Source of the DNA: Candidatus Woesearchaeota archaeon | GTDB taxonomy: Archaea; Nanobdellota; Nanobdellia; Woesearchaeales; GW2011-AR15 | Assembly: GCA_016928835.1 (NCBI GenBank) | Contig: JAFGJW010000005.1 | Location: 50,088-114,087, forward strand | Direction: 5' to 3' | Length of the DNA: 64,000 nt | Shown: in pieces, positions 45,801 through 52,471 of the stretch | How the letters are laid out: every line of letters starts with the position of its first letter | Numbering within the stretch: position 1 is the stretch's first letter | Notes under the pieces: model-generated | Seen by the model: the letters and a program-made list of their open reading frames with translations, nothing else | Told to the model about the DNA's origin: nothing | Databases searched by the model: none | Translations under genes and position numbers: made by a program

Positions 45801-47460
45801 TACAATTATTATCAATGAGCAGAAAAATACTTCAAAGGATTCCTCTCAGATTATTAATGGTGGTACAAACAACCTCACAGTAAACAGACTCAATGGTACA
45901 GTAATATGGAGTATTGAGTGCTATGACAATACCAGCCAGCTGATGTATAACAGATCTTCCAATAGAACGCTCAATGTTGATGTTGATGGACCATTACCTA
46001 TAATAACTACAGCTAATCAATCATGGTTTAATACAACAACCCCAAGTATCAATTTCTATATAATTGATAATATGGATCTTGACTCAATTAACTATAGTTT
46101 TTTTGTAGATGCTGTGAAAAACACTAATGGAACTATAGGTAATAATACACCTACATCTGATAACCTTACTATTCTGGCAGATGGGCCACATATAGTGCTG
46201 ATTGAGGCTTATGATAATGTAGGTAACTACAGGAATTCATCCCCTATCACTATTTATGTTGATACAATAAAACCAAGCATAAGGCTTAATGAGCCTACCA
46301 ACGGGGGAACCACAGTAACAAATATAGTAACATTCAATTATACTCCAATTGACGCACTTTCATGGAATCTAACCTGTAACCTGACACTTGACAACACTAT
46401 TAGAAACACATCTGTAATTCTCAATGATACCAATTTTACTGTGACTATTGGAGGCTTAACAGCAGGAATCCATTGGTGGAATGTTACATGCATGGATTTG
46501 GCTGGAAATATAAATACCAGTGAAACATGGAATTTTACAATACCTCTGCCAGATTTTACCCTTAACTCAACACATATTGTGTTCAATACAAGTGCTCCGC
46601 AGGAAAATAAAAACCTTACAATCAATGCAACTGTATTTAATATCGGTCAGTCAGATGCTGAGAATGTTGTCATACAGTTCTATGAAGGACACTATAGTCT
46701 GGGAAATCAGATTAACGGTAATTTCACAAGGAATATATCCAAAGGGGCTAATGCAACAGTAAGTGTGAATTGGACGCCAACCACTACAGGCAGCTTTGAT
46801 ATTTATGTTATTGTTGATCCTCCTCTGGCAACTAATGGATCAATTGCAGAAGAGAATGAATCAAACAATTATGCACATAATCAGTTGGGAGTATCCAGCA
46901 ATCACGTCTTGTATGGGAACCTCAGCGGAGTTCTTTATATTCAGGACCTGACCAATCAGACACTCTATGAATGGGACCCAACCAACTTCAGTGGAAGCAA
47001 TATCTATGCGGCAGATTATGATGCACAGATTGACTGGCAAAAGTTGCATCCTCTTGGAAGAAGTACTGCAAATGTTAGTGAATTTGACGATTTCCATCAG
47101 CTTGATACACAATTATTCATGGAAAACAACTCGGATGATATCAATGCTACATGGACCTTTAACAACTCTCCAAGACAGACAGATTCATTCACAGTGTTTA
47201 AAAAGAGCATTTCTCTTGTGCCAATTGTGAACTCAACAAACAATACCAATTTTATCACTGGCATAATGTGGGATACCTCTGACCCCAACCTTGGCGGAAG
47301 ATTTAATGGTTCGCAGGATGTTGTCTTTGTTACCAGGATAAATGAGAATACTACAGGCTCATTGGGATTATATGATTTTGAGATGAAAATTCCTGCTAAT
47401 GTCAGGCTTCACAAGACACCAGACCAAATTACTGTCAAGTTATATGTTGAAATAAAATGA
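30898..47460 (+). CDS. giant secreted repeat protein, 5520 aa
   Basis: One uninterrupted 16.6-kb reading frame. It has an N-terminal signal peptide (residues 13-29) and no later membrane segment. N-terminal beta domains (to about 620) are followed by a jelly-roll-like domain (nt 32770-33320). Four copies of a long module follow (starting near nt 33664, 35233, 36756 and 38815), each with a Cys pair, an N-x-T-rich beta domain ending in W-S/T-I/V-P-W/F-G and then GGECG. Copy 1 carries a DUF2341-like insert (nt 34125-34430), and copies 3 and 4 carry a near-identical insert. From nt 40200 to 46550 come about fifteen Ig-like domains (PPxVxLxxP at the start, WNVTCxDxxGN near the end), two CARDB-like domains (nt 43040-43370 and 46550-46905) and an unrelated beta domain (nt 44205-44740). 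Hundreds of N-x-S/T sequons suggest heavy N-glycosylation. It overlaps the next gene as ATGA. Likely an adhesin or stalk held by that partner. Confidence 0.88.
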   Translation: MLTPHTLRTNTKTVLLILLFNILTLTTFSEDRLIQLDKYQYLPFEKVNINLNIDIQDTHRLVIKNQGKEYQLFDPKQYTYFIPSAEGRYVVELYSSTELMASQEFMVGEVPESEQNESDQTHEEEELLENTSIMNLAIYTNKPSYSVNEPVQILTSYEGGFKNLILTVHCKDIAYRFMNEPRSGIMFVPKEPGEYVIKVTDPLGRLVAEVQFNVEGIVETAPEGISNSVSEIGVVEDVVDAEPEDNEDTEEVSYSLVKIKNSNNELFDSKAKIYGQTQTILGSSNVSSSTYTMEIQLDNNNGPKIIFKDIKISDSILLNYEQLDQGIVRQGNLASKNIKKAYAIDPSTLEFSSGELRLIAEGTELFKCKNYDFLSRSCYGSWDKIMDIVPGQEYSIILGPEDPAYAEAGVASINTVKSIYHPNETAGIMIVVLDKYGHLVSNAEVNLTITDPNNSSFYFSTNANTISETQTGIYSLNFTQTEHEGNYLMKIIAYGANTNQTMQSYFNVQEHYEFDILRNTPITIDPWKYRLVSSILIVSNNYTGNFSFAEVLPLGFGIESAAGAILTSDESNIYLTWNNLANNSLIVYSSYIPLITPALYEIGPSIITYGTSSFYEARAWYLAVDPSQAQMFKETFPNADGTWNGDGNGDTAQDMTGWYAWQEGGDMAVQVSDLDNAAGSLPPSGGNHLTFEDCDNGFSNTQCLAAININLSACDSDTVISWYWQHDDTDGFPANEGHQVHYSTDSTTGQDGTWTLMEEQIDPTENTWFRTSYSVPSSANVEGFWVRFRARMNVDGEHVYIDDVEANCTIDYEPNVTLEYPPQNYLNSTSDPVNVVFNCSAKDDFDVYNISLYITNAYNQSFSFNNSCNVATQNGSCNWTLSLHNGNYTWNCLAYDNRSQHDWGDSNRSLLIDDAYPNTPVVNSYECEINSAGNWQLCNNLAYGSTLRQVRVNCTVQGANVTNVTISLFNIPDSNYLLDNYTSDNSTGYWQLDIDDILIEDSGDFNISIICLSSRGIEKANSTFWSIPWGTLEGVLLNPTSSRDVIQNTTFNFSSRVSCIGGECGDVNATAGYKGEWWDTNWNKRRSFNLTSPDNTERINEIVRVNVSGFGGSLSSCDDELRIISGLTSEQFAEIPFTVESGDNSTWCYVRFLANVSSTTPTHYYAYYNNIAATNPGYSAVKISYVDNSNFSATTDWTYYETEPDDTGEYTTAQSYSPTQSYNIYTGTAATQGNYAEIFQDIVLPCHNCSLTVSAYNRLESAGTTENAFYAQIIMDTTTLSSVGTPPDGSSPIDWTMRSNTYTPSSSVERLHLRFLSDVTFASGWGQRDVFWDNVEIAPVNPINNVVTIGSEENLVVPISTTPSAAPFWTSSSNPYTPLTRPCLGNLKSGESCDTTWIVNATGAINSKWDLLVQYAPTTYASYISNNITSHVEITIVDYIRPEISNIQCKEIAQAWGDCSDVQFNDQLDAIRAQCIYDVGDPIQNMTFKLTNINDNYVYFDSVTADNSSGYWLLNISDITIRDSGDFNLYATCTANPTGVDDINWSIPFGFLTLGLLPFTNQNRNVTQNQFFTFRAELNCNGGECGDSNASLWYKNADTSLQVIEFIGFEDDAVEEAKWIDDAAPSGVLSVEAGADWNPRTGSYALAMTGNIDPALDYWYRNISLAGYEDVSIEMYSSTEDTESADDYIMYYWNGSEYSFMWEDLNRDSGSQTVWSQHITPIPYSEVTNDFRIRVGWSTSSAAETMILDDVNVSGYKLYYWNLLNTTSGDLPLYTIDSNPLYPLDTSCLHNMSGGDSCTLEWQVNATGSISSVWNMIVWSEPLNYSQNVSRINSSIINLTIVNNALPHVVDISLTPDYPEDFNDLVCFFTVEDPDVFDDLYVNVTWFRDNISFESNIINVTSGIEYSDIMESSNTSINDEWYCQVTPFDNVGAGNTTNSSVVTILSDAPPLIHYIQCQEDNMTWGDCSIIGFSDYLTQVRVNCTDTQKVTNATFSLINIPDNYEFFNATTSYQQGDYFILNISDILIQDSGEFNLHVVCRDNASNERYDFADWTVPWGTLVASLVSPSANVSVSKGVFFTWTSSVLCSGGECGSINATLDPEALKGNEPGINIINPQSYPMLGGNWTVLFNTKGKSDLTITVNEDTAWSNVEDKGDLKFMDLRCGQDIVDYEWIHTGDQQSVFVPGYECSDVSYETSRVLTSGRHNLVFDYGPNRVYAHNLVSYVHSDGSQGTSFTFNISSPDNRLVVIVADDESTGTYLTGVTVDGKSCDLVNTADNPVGAGNHMEMWYCDEDHLGSSSGDVTIAITGADPGWAIHAHLYTGVDQNGPYDNQTDSTSQSQNEILPGAIDIPLNGLLVFGAANGQSGSYNDADWDTNPTEGTDDGLSPEIEMTEVTDGPNPASAVLATAYWISTISDQTDRLFRARGSTANNRGTGIIASWKLAQLSKGVIPNTPGSTPFWTSTANPHGYSVSSCLENMTDGDICTTSWEVNATGGLNTVWEFFAYYNASTYTGYIETNYTPSIYITIVNNTLPNITALDLLPIFPPNYVNLNCTFTIYDPDFDNDLTVNVTWFRNNITFESNVYSVTSGQQYIDIMESSNTSTNEEWHCQVAPFDNLGPGTPMNSSHRIVLDNAPPQVTGVLCQLENTTWIDCTNIVFGQNLTAVRANCTDDFKVENVSFWFFNLEDNYVYFNNLSSYNYSKQFVFNNTDVHILDSGNFYLNVTCYDNSSLWDRQVINWSIPWGTLSASLVDPDSDTSVQRNAFFTFTSSITCLGGECGDVNAILDPLSYVRSSGTTGTSFSFDIGSPQDRLVVIVADDESTGTYLTGATVDGKSCDLVNTADNSIGTGNHMEMWYCDENHLGSSSGSVTVAIQGGNAGWAVHAHLYTDIDQHGPYDSQTDSTSQSQNEILPGVVDIPADGLLVFGAGNGMSGTYNDADWDTNPTEIADDGLSPEIEMTEVTDGPNPDSAVLATAYWISSTTEQTNRQFRARGSTANNRGTGIVASWYELYKGIVPMFAGSPFYTIDQNPMSYLNTSCLADMIAGDTCQVSWQVNATGQLGSTWEFFVDYNTTEYDAQVSDARTSSVYITITDASLVPPQVYLLNPDDATQTNNASIEFECHATDNIGLQNLSFYLTTTDTLQFNDSVPASGTETNVTFNKTLEEGWYKWNCWAFDTDGNDDWGATNRTLIIDLTKPWINLTYPTPNATFIVQDIIFTWVPIDNFGNPIICNLTINAIDYSVNYTDTGISVNNNTEGSSPIMGIFPNTYLWYVTCIDEAGNVNVSETRNFTISDLPPTVELITQDDYWTNQHNITLYYNATDNEGINHSDLYINGAYNKSNYTVEMEEPQWFDLFNLAEGRYNWTVNVTDVGNLTDQAPWQTFYIDYTDPIIILNYPNESISINSSSIDVNFTAIDNLDPTLVCNITINGTVNESGINADSNQSTIQTISGLRDGISFMNITCIDEAGNINTSMTVAINVSAPPTIELNYPDQNHSQKLNSIYLNYTPSDNSGLDHCDLLINGGYNDTEPAPNNNEMNYFYLEDMKEGAYTWAINCTDISGYHNISKTRTFFIDFTAPNITLIIPPPGDIVTSSIVVFNYTVADNLAEDMMCNLTLNGAVNISNIPSPNNTVVSRNITIFEETTHYWNVTCWDGAGNINVSVTWNFSVLVPPAVDLISPDDNYVTNISEINFTYYSFDSSGLQNSTLIINGQPNKSDPAPNNDAYNFFNLTGLADGRYNWTVQVFDDDNLSTTPDVKWFTIDTAPPTVQIIFPTSYYTVTTNNFSLQFNASDNLDDYLRCHIYFNEQLLSGNVSVQNGFVHSESMLKNDGYYNWSVICFDEINNSAYSGLINFSVEAPPNVSLDAPPNMTRTSNTSLTFYFTPHDDFGLQNCTLILDNELNGSVIDPASDVQQSISVDNLIGGMHNWTVRCIDAPPDLNEYAPPVKHFIIDLTGPAIDLIFPEEYGVYNYDDINFTWNATDMWGTALICNLTIDERVNVTNISATSGLLANQTVFNLSQGNHNWSITCWDDFNNTNSTGLVNFTINAPDLTLNNTHIGFNNTNPDINETLTINASIYNLGGATALNVPIDFWDGLPESGVYIGTDILASVSPGFSELAEIEWNITGGYHTIWVIVNYTGVELNTSNNNASVNISVLRSMINSPLNNSYSNALQPTFNFTLQDYTYDTINYSVLVDGAPNGQTGQVTDNVSQTVNVPLSAGQHYVQIRATDYLGRIKDSERVYIIVDRTDPSLNYIWPTPPDNWVQAVTNVTINVSIEEDNPDTLILYWAGFVNETRKDYGNLSNYTLYNLSEGVYTYYVWANDSATNFAQTSERTVRIDLKEPTINLESPDNEDTWTTSNVVEFYYNVSDASQYLNCSLLINGTVNDTSYNVEPYLSQNFVMYLRNGKYTWAINCSDQLGRVNISETRNLTVNAELTNWSRIWYERHTNDWTSTAFISLMPQPDAVENNINTSIGNQTLYTMANATSPYFGGNGVLIPMNTAVEFWGTFLSTGRWGYVTWKVVLSNSTGEYLIAQSGNDDDTYTGSNYIYPPANNRRTLNGTDFTAKTWILGPLDRIRLIVNIFNDDTSQPEEFIHYWDEYIGRSWSYVEFDQFITVGSLVVNLTEPSSDLVIPPNMTYNHTCLVNCSVGTCIDTYVYALYNSSGINWTNISSSGNLVLNGTQQNPLFLGNITEAQNVTFIIRGVLASENNIRCYAESLSSTAYSPQIRKVTVNDTIPPNVTLSSPENGYWLDYRNVTFYFDASDNVGLGNCSIFIDGLWNATKSGSELINNGLNNFTVDNIPEGYHNWTVECNDTNTNKGTTDTWNFTIDLTKPTINLIYPGDTANITSQPFDLNFTVIDNLDTNLTCNLTIDGVLYRSNFSAINNTVARTSVTLTEEDTHYWNVTCWDGESLSNINNVNYSKTRSFNLFIPPNITLVSPDDNNWTGNENVTFFFNVSDSTGIHNCTIIINEQKNTSKDSSQIINGGTNNLTVNRLNGTVIWSIECYDNTSQLMYNRSSNRTLNVDVDGPLPIITTANQSWFNTTTPSINFYIIDNMDLDSINYSFFVDAVKNTNGTIGNNTPTSDNLTILADGPHIVLIEAYDNVGNYRNSSPITIYVDTIKPSIRLNEPTNGGTTVTNIVTFNYTPIDALSWNLTCNLTLDNTIRNTSVILNDTNFTVTIGGLTAGIHWWNVTCMDLAGNINTSETWNFTIPLPDFTLNSTHIVFNTSAPQENKNLTINATVFNIGQSDAENVVIQFYEGHYSLGNQINGNFTRNISKGANATVSVNWTPTTTGSFDIYVIVDPPLATNGSIAEENESNNYAHNQLGVSSNHVLYGNLSGVLYIQDLTNQTLYEWDPTNFSGSNIYAADYDAQIDWQKLHPLGRSTANVSEFDDFHQLDTQLFMENNSDDINATWTFNNSPRQTDSFTVFKKSISLVPIVNSTNNTNFITGIMWDTSDPNLGGRFNGSQDVVFVTRINENTTGSLGLYDFEMKIPANVRLHKTPDQITVKLYVEIK
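37565..38230 (+). repeat. intragenic repeat, copy 1 of 2
   Basis: About 220 codons beginning near the YVHSDGSQGTSF segment and running to GTGIIASW. It matches the segment at 39265-39930 at most positions, with many differences being third-codon changes, for example over the stretch encoding RLVVIVADDESTGTYLTG. It sits as an insert inside the third long module of the giant protein. Confidence 0.8.
39265..39930 (+). repeat. intragenic repeat, copy 2 of 2
   Basis: Partner of the copy at 37565-38230, inserted at the same place in the fourth long module. The flanking module sequence is much more diverged than the insert, so either recent duplication or gene conversion has kept the inserts alike. 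Confidence 0.8.
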
Positions 47461-50400
47461 GAACCAACCATACCAACCATAGGCAGGAAAAAATATTGTA
47501 TGGGTTTAGCATATTTTTGGTCATGCTTTTTGGATTAGTCATTGTTAAATATGTTTTGGCTCCTGCAGGAAGCACTTGTGCAACTGAGAATTATGTCTGC
47601 GCCTGCGACCCTAATTGCCAGGGAACATATGAACTAATGGGCAATAGCAAGACTTTCTGCCAGAGCAACCCCATAAATTGCTTTAACACAATTGACAGCT
47701 GTGCCGATGGTTCAGACGAGTCAGGTTGGGAGTATGTTGAAAAAATGATTATTACTAATATTAACAGTACTGATTTTACTGGAGGGAATATTGTAGAAGT
47801 CTTTGGGCAGTATTATTGTTATCCGGGGGACATAATAACAATAGCATATTCAAATAATTCAAATGCAGACAGTACTATATGGAGAAATGTTTATTCAGGT
47901 CAATGTCCCAGCTTCGGCTACTATAATGTTTACAGGAATTTTACCTTAGACGAAAACGGAGGAATGCATGCTTATAGGTTTATTATAGCCTATCCAGGGG
48001 CTTCTGAGATGACATGTGGCCAAGCATATTCTAGTTCAGACACTGATGATATTGATTTCTATGTGATACCAAAACCAGACCTCGAGAGCCCAAATATTCT
48101 AAATATATATCCTGCCACAGGACAGAATTTTGAGTATTCTGTTGGATTAGAAATACCTGTTATCGTGAATGCAACGGATTTTACAGGAGTCAATGAGATT
48201 TATGCCAATATAACCTGGCCTGGAGGACAAAATCTGAGTAAAATCATTTTCCACTCTGCTAACCAGTATAATGCAACAATTAAGAATCTGGCAAACTTCA
48301 CTAGATACAATATCACAATAATTGCAAATGATACTTTAGGCAATCTGGGACATAATTACTCACACTTTTTTATTACAAACAACTATGGTGTCAATATTAC
48401 CAGCCCAATTCTTTCCAATACCTACCCTTACAAAAATATTAGCTTAAGATTTATTATCAATGACAATAATACACCTTATCAGGAAGTGTATTATTCTTTG
48501 AATTCCCAGAATAACACCTATTTATTTGAAACATTTTCTATTGTAAATAATATTAGCAACAGCCCTGCTTCATATCTGCAAAACAACTTAACTAACATAT
48601 CCCAATCCTTCAACACAACAGAAGCAATGAATGTTAATTCTATTAGAATGCGACTTAAGAAGAGCACAAGTAGCACATATCTAACCTCAGTTCAGATACG
48701 GGAAGACAATTCTGGCGAGCCAGGCACAATGTTGATTTCCTATAACCTAAGTTCTGATTTAATGAGTGATACTGACTTTCAATGGGTAAATATCACTTTT
48801 AATGATACTATCACTCTGCAAAGCAATTCATACTATTGGGTTTACCTGAACTCATCAGAGGACGACACTGATTACTTACTGTGGGAGGCAAACAATGACA
48901 CATTTGCAAACGGAGTCTCATATCAGAATAATAGTATGGACTTGCTTTTTTATATCTATGATCGCTTTAAATATTCTGCTACCCTAAATGCTTTAGAAGG
49001 AGGTAACACTCTGGATGTGTGCGAGAGAGATGCTATCAGCATTATTAAATGCTCGTACACAACTTTCAAGGCTGACACTATACCCCCTGTTTCAGGAATT
49101 CCAACTGAGACATCAGATCCATTTGAGCTTGGTAATCCTTATCAGTTTATTACAATTAATATAAATGATGTGACTAGTTCTGTGAACAGTGTTAGAATTA
49201 ATGCCAATGGTACCAATTATACAACTGACTATCTTGGAAGCAATAATTATCAGTATAGATGGGATATTGACCATCTAGGCACGTATTACTATTGGTTCTA
49301 TTTTAATGATTCTGTTGGAAATACTAACCAGACATCGGCATACAATTTTTCAGTTGATGATACAAGAGCGCCTGACACCTCTGATCTAGCTTATTATCCT
49401 ACAATTTCAGGGCAGCTTGATCCAAATCAGACTATATATGTAAATATAACGGTTGCAGATTATTCAGAGATTATGAATGTTACGCTGCAGTACAAAATCC
49501 AAGACACATCAATATGGATTAACAAATCTATGTATAATTCAAGCTCAACATACATGCAGAATTTCACTCCTGACACAGAGGCGAATTGGTCATTTAGAAT
49601 TTTTGTAGTTGATGAGCACAACAATAGTAATACTACGCAAACAATAAACGTATCCGTATTCTATGACAAAACATGGAACTCATCGCCAAGTGAATTCAGT
49701 GAAATCTTCATAGCTCAGGGTGAAATCATTGAGGCAGGCAATATCACAATAAATAATACTGGCGATACAAACCTGGATTTCACTGTTGCCAAGTATGCAG
49801 GGACCCCTGTTGTCTATATTAATGAGACCTCTTTCATTGTTCCTTCCCAGGCGACTAAACTCGTTAATATCTCTGTTCAAGCCCCTGCTCAGCACCCTCT
49901 GCCATACTCATACACATTGGTGATTAATTGTGTAACTGAGAATTGCGAAAAAAGTCTGGATTACGTTGATGGACTTATCGCGGTTGGCGAGGGAGGAACT
50001 TATCTGAGTTTCAGTGAAGTTATCTATGATCCATCAGTTACTCAAGGACAGAGAAAAATCCTGCTAAATACTACTATCAAAAATATTGGCAATGAAACTG
50101 CCTTGAACACAACATTGAACTGGTCTTTGCCACCTGGCTGGGGAACCAATGATAACCTCACTACATATTTTGGAAATATCTCTCCATACTCAACCACGTT
50201 CCAACTTGAATATTATGGTATTTACACAGATGTTGCATTAGACGCACCAACAGGTACACAGAATCTTACTATTTATCTTGAATATTATACTATCTCAAAT
50301 GAGAGTAGGCTAAGATATATTACTAAATCAATTGAAGTGGCAATATATGATACTGGTCAGGGGGGAGAAGAAACTCCGGGCCCAGGTGATGATACCCCTA

Positions 50401-51809
50401 GTAGAGGGCCTAGTGGACCTGTATCTCCAACAATAAGCTCAGGGGGACCACTTTTTGTACCTACATACAACCTTACACTATCTTTTCCAAGAACAATAGA
50501 GATACTACGGGGGCAAAATAAGACATTGAGAGTGAATGTTACTAATAATAATGATGCAATATTCAATGATTTAAATGTTGGAGTATTAGGTTTCCCTGTT
50601 TCCAGGTTTAAAATAACCCCTCTAACAATCGAAAAATTAGAGCAGAATGAAACAGCTTATTTTGATATTTTTTTTGATATTCCCACTTATATGGGTTATG
50701 AGATATACACTCTTAATCTGATATTTAATGCTGTAACTACACGTACCATTAATTCGAGCAGAAGAGAATTTACACAGGAAGAAATTCTTGCTTTGATTGT
50801 ATCAGAAACTGACCTGAATTCTTCCTTAGTCTGTTTGGTTGAATCTGAGGCATTGATTGATGAGATGATTGGAAAGAACTTAAATACAGATAGTGTACAG
50901 GGGCTCTTATCTGAAGCAAAAGCTGCATTTGGCAATCTTGATTATACTAGAGTTAAATTACTATGTGACCAGATTCGCGATATACATAGAAAAGCTCTTG
51001 AATTAAATGGTAGGATACTGGCACTTAGCAAAGAGATTGAGATTGCGGAATCAGATGGTTATGACATAAGTGCAATTATTAGATTACTAAATCTAACAAG
51101 TGATATGTTTAATAGAGGAGAATATGATGGAGCAGAGCTACAACTAGAGAAGACTGAGGAATCCCTGGTGCTGCAAATACAGATGGAAGATGCAATGCTT
51201 ACTAGAAAATTTTTTAGGATATTTAAAAAATATTGGTGGGCCTTTTTGCTCTCCCTAACCGTTGGGTTTGTAATTGCTGTCCAGACTTACAGGAAGAAAT
51301 CTGAACTCAGAGTCAAGGAGAAAATAAGTAAATTAGAGAAAGAAGAATCAACAATTAGTGAACTGACGAAAAAATTGCAGCATGAGCATTTTGTGGAGCA
51401 TGCAGTCTCTAAAAAAGTGTACGAGATAAGGATGGAGGACTATAAAAAGAGGCGTGCAGAGATAAAAGATGAGATTATTTCGCTAAAAAATCTACAGATT
51501 AAATTATTCAAGATATCAGATTCAGTTGAGGGACTAGAAAAACAGAGAAACGAACTGACTGATTTAATTAAAAAAATGCAGTATGATTATTTTGTATCAC
51601 ATTCAATTGATAAAAACACATATGCGAGAACTCGAGAAGTATATAAAAAAAGGATGAGTGAAATTGAAAAGAACTTAGAGACAAAAAAAGGAGGAGTGGA
51701 AGGAAAGCCAGAAAATGCAATTTCTGGTCTTTTTAACTCTATTACCAAATCTTTTAAGTCACTAAGGGGTTCAAAGAACGGAAGAATAAAACCAGGTGGT
51801 GAGCACTAA
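47457..51809 (+). CDS. membrane-anchored partner of the giant surface protein
   Basis: 1450 residues. An N-terminal signal anchor (about 12-36) is followed by a Cys-rich head (CATENYVCACDPNC, then DSCADGSDES, which recalls the LDL-receptor A end motif), and several Ig/FN3-like domains with sequons. A Gly/Pro/Ser linker (967-1002) leads to a CARDB-like beta domain and a helical stretch. A membrane helix lies at about 1259-1279. The cytoplasmic tail (170 residues) is a coiled coil with a motif present twice (KKLQHEHFVEHAVSKKVYE and KKMQYDYFVSHSIDKNTYA, each followed by YKKR and an acidic helix), resembling SHOCT-type helices. ATGA overlap couples it to the giant gene. It probably anchors the giant protein and links it to the cytoplasm. 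Confidence 0.85.
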   Translation: MRTNHTNHRQEKILYGFSIFLVMLFGLVIVKYVLAPAGSTCATENYVCACDPNCQGTYELMGNSKTFCQSNPINCFNTIDSCADGSDESGWEYVEKMIITNINSTDFTGGNIVEVFGQYYCYPGDIITIAYSNNSNADSTIWRNVYSGQCPSFGYYNVYRNFTLDENGGMHAYRFIIAYPGASEMTCGQAYSSSDTDDIDFYVIPKPDLESPNILNIYPATGQNFEYSVGLEIPVIVNATDFTGVNEIYANITWPGGQNLSKIIFHSANQYNATIKNLANFTRYNITIIANDTLGNLGHNYSHFFITNNYGVNITSPILSNTYPYKNISLRFIINDNNTPYQEVYYSLNSQNNTYLFETFSIVNNISNSPASYLQNNLTNISQSFNTTEAMNVNSIRMRLKKSTSSTYLTSVQIREDNSGEPGTMLISYNLSSDLMSDTDFQWVNITFNDTITLQSNSYYWVYLNSSEDDTDYLLWEANNDTFANGVSYQNNSMDLLFYIYDRFKYSATLNALEGGNTLDVCERDAISIIKCSYTTFKADTIPPVSGIPTETSDPFELGNPYQFITININDVTSSVNSVRINANGTNYTTDYLGSNNYQYRWDIDHLGTYYYWFYFNDSVGNTNQTSAYNFSVDDTRAPDTSDLAYYPTISGQLDPNQTIYVNITVADYSEIMNVTLQYKIQDTSIWINKSMYNSSSTYMQNFTPDTEANWSFRIFVVDEHNNSNTTQTINVSVFYDKTWNSSPSEFSEIFIAQGEIIEAGNITINNTGDTNLDFTVAKYAGTPVVYINETSFIVPSQATKLVNISVQAPAQHPLPYSYTLVINCVTENCEKSLDYVDGLIAVGEGGTYLSFSEVIYDPSVTQGQRKILLNTTIKNIGNETALNTTLNWSLPPGWGTNDNLTTYFGNISPYSTTFQLEYYGIYTDVALDAPTGTQNLTIYLEYYTISNESRLRYITKSIEVAIYDTGQGGEETPGPGDDTPSRGPSGPVSPTISSGGPLFVPTYNLTLSFPRTIEILRGQNKTLRVNVTNNNDAIFNDLNVGVLGFPVSRFKITPLTIEKLEQNETAYFDIFFDIPTYMGYEIYTLNLIFNAVTTRTINSSRREFTQEEILALIVSETDLNSSLVCLVESEALIDEMIGKNLNTDSVQGLLSEAKAAFGNLDYTRVKLLCDQIRDIHRKALELNGRILALSKEIEIAESDGYDISAIIRLLNLTSDMFNRGEYDGAELQLEKTEESLVLQIQMEDAMLTRKFFRIFKKYWWAFLLSLTVGFVIAVQTYRKKSELRVKEKISKLEKEESTISELTKKLQHEHFVEHAVSKKVYEIRMEDYKKRRAEIKDEIISLKNLQIKLFKISDSVEGLEKQRNELTDLIKKMQYDYFVSHSIDKNTYARTREVYKKRMSEIEKNLETKKGGVEGKPENAISGLFNSITKSFKSLRGSKNGRIKPGGEH

Positions 51810-51840
51810 TCTTTTATATTAGAATCACTTAAAAAAGAAA

Positions 51841-52203
51841 ATGCTAAAGAAATATCATATAAGATGCGCTTCGTGCAATGTGTCTTTTTCAGTCCAGTAC
51901 GGAACAGTTGAAAAGGAGATTTGCTATGAAATATTTTCCTGTCCAATCTGCAAAAATTTATTCTCACTAACGAACAGAGAAAAGGCAGTCTGCTTAAAAT
52001 GCAACAACACGATGTTAAAGAGATATAATCCTAATAAGAAAAAGAATCTAGAATTTTTCAATAAGATGCACGAAGAGGGTCTTCTTACTAGTTATGATCA
52101 TGAAGAGTTAAAAAGGTTTTGGGTTACTATTCTTGATAATGAATGTCCGTGCTGTGGTCAATATACATTGGTTTGGGAGGAGGAAAATGAGAAAAATATG
52201 TGA
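51841..52203 (+). CDS. zinc-ribbon protein, 120 aa
   Basis: Three CxxC-type pairs: CASC at residues 9-12, CPIC and later CLKC in the middle, and CPCC near residue 100. Between them is a charged helical region (NKKKNLEFFNKMHEEGLLTSY). This suggests two zinc ribbons around a helical hairpin. No enzyme motif. It lies 31 nt after the surface-protein gene and overlaps the next small zinc protein by 17 nt. Could be a nucleic-acid-binding or regulatory protein. Confidence 0.7.
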   Translation: MLKKYHIRCASCNVSFSVQYGTVEKEICYEIFSCPICKNLFSLTNREKAVCLKCNNTMLKRYNPNKKKNLEFFNKMHEEGLLTSYDHEELKRFWVTILDNECPCCGQYTLVWEEENEKNM

Positions 52204-52405
52204 CTTATGTAAGGAAGAGATAACTTTGGCTAATCATCCGACAGGTTTAGTTGTAAATAATCAGTTTTTTGCATGCAGCAACTGCTGTGAAAACAAGCCC
52301 GAGCAAGAGCTGAGGAACTGGGTCTATACAAAACTCGGCGGTGGCAATAACCTTAGACCCATTTTCCAATGGTTGAGGGAACAACAAAATATGAGAAATT
52401 ATTAA
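52187..52405 (+). CDS. small CxxC protein, 72 aa
   Basis: Begins MRKICDLCKEEITLANHPTG, with a second cysteine pair in FACSNCCENK, so one zinc-binding finger is likely. The C-terminal part (LRNWVYTKLGGGNNLRPIF) is not recognised. The frame is open further upstream, but the ATG at 52187 has a strong GGGAGGAGG ribosome site just ahead of it. Overlap with the previous zinc protein suggests they are made together. Confidence 0.7.
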   Translation: MRKICDLCKEEITLANHPTGLVVNNQFFACSNCCENKPEQELRNWVYTKLGGGNNLRPIFQWLREQQNMRNY

Positions 52406-52471
52406 AGTAGAAGAAAAGCTAATTAATAGTGTTTTGTGATATTACACTAAAAAATAAATGAGGTGTTTCAA

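Noticed and set aside
30898..47460. CRISPR or DNA satellite reading of the repeats
   Set aside because: The repeats are long, coding, in frame and diverged, with no short identical repeats and unique spacers.
52133..52186. Longer N-terminus for the 72-aa CxxC protein
   Set aside because: The added residues lie inside the previous zinc-ribbon gene and upstream of a strong ribosome site.
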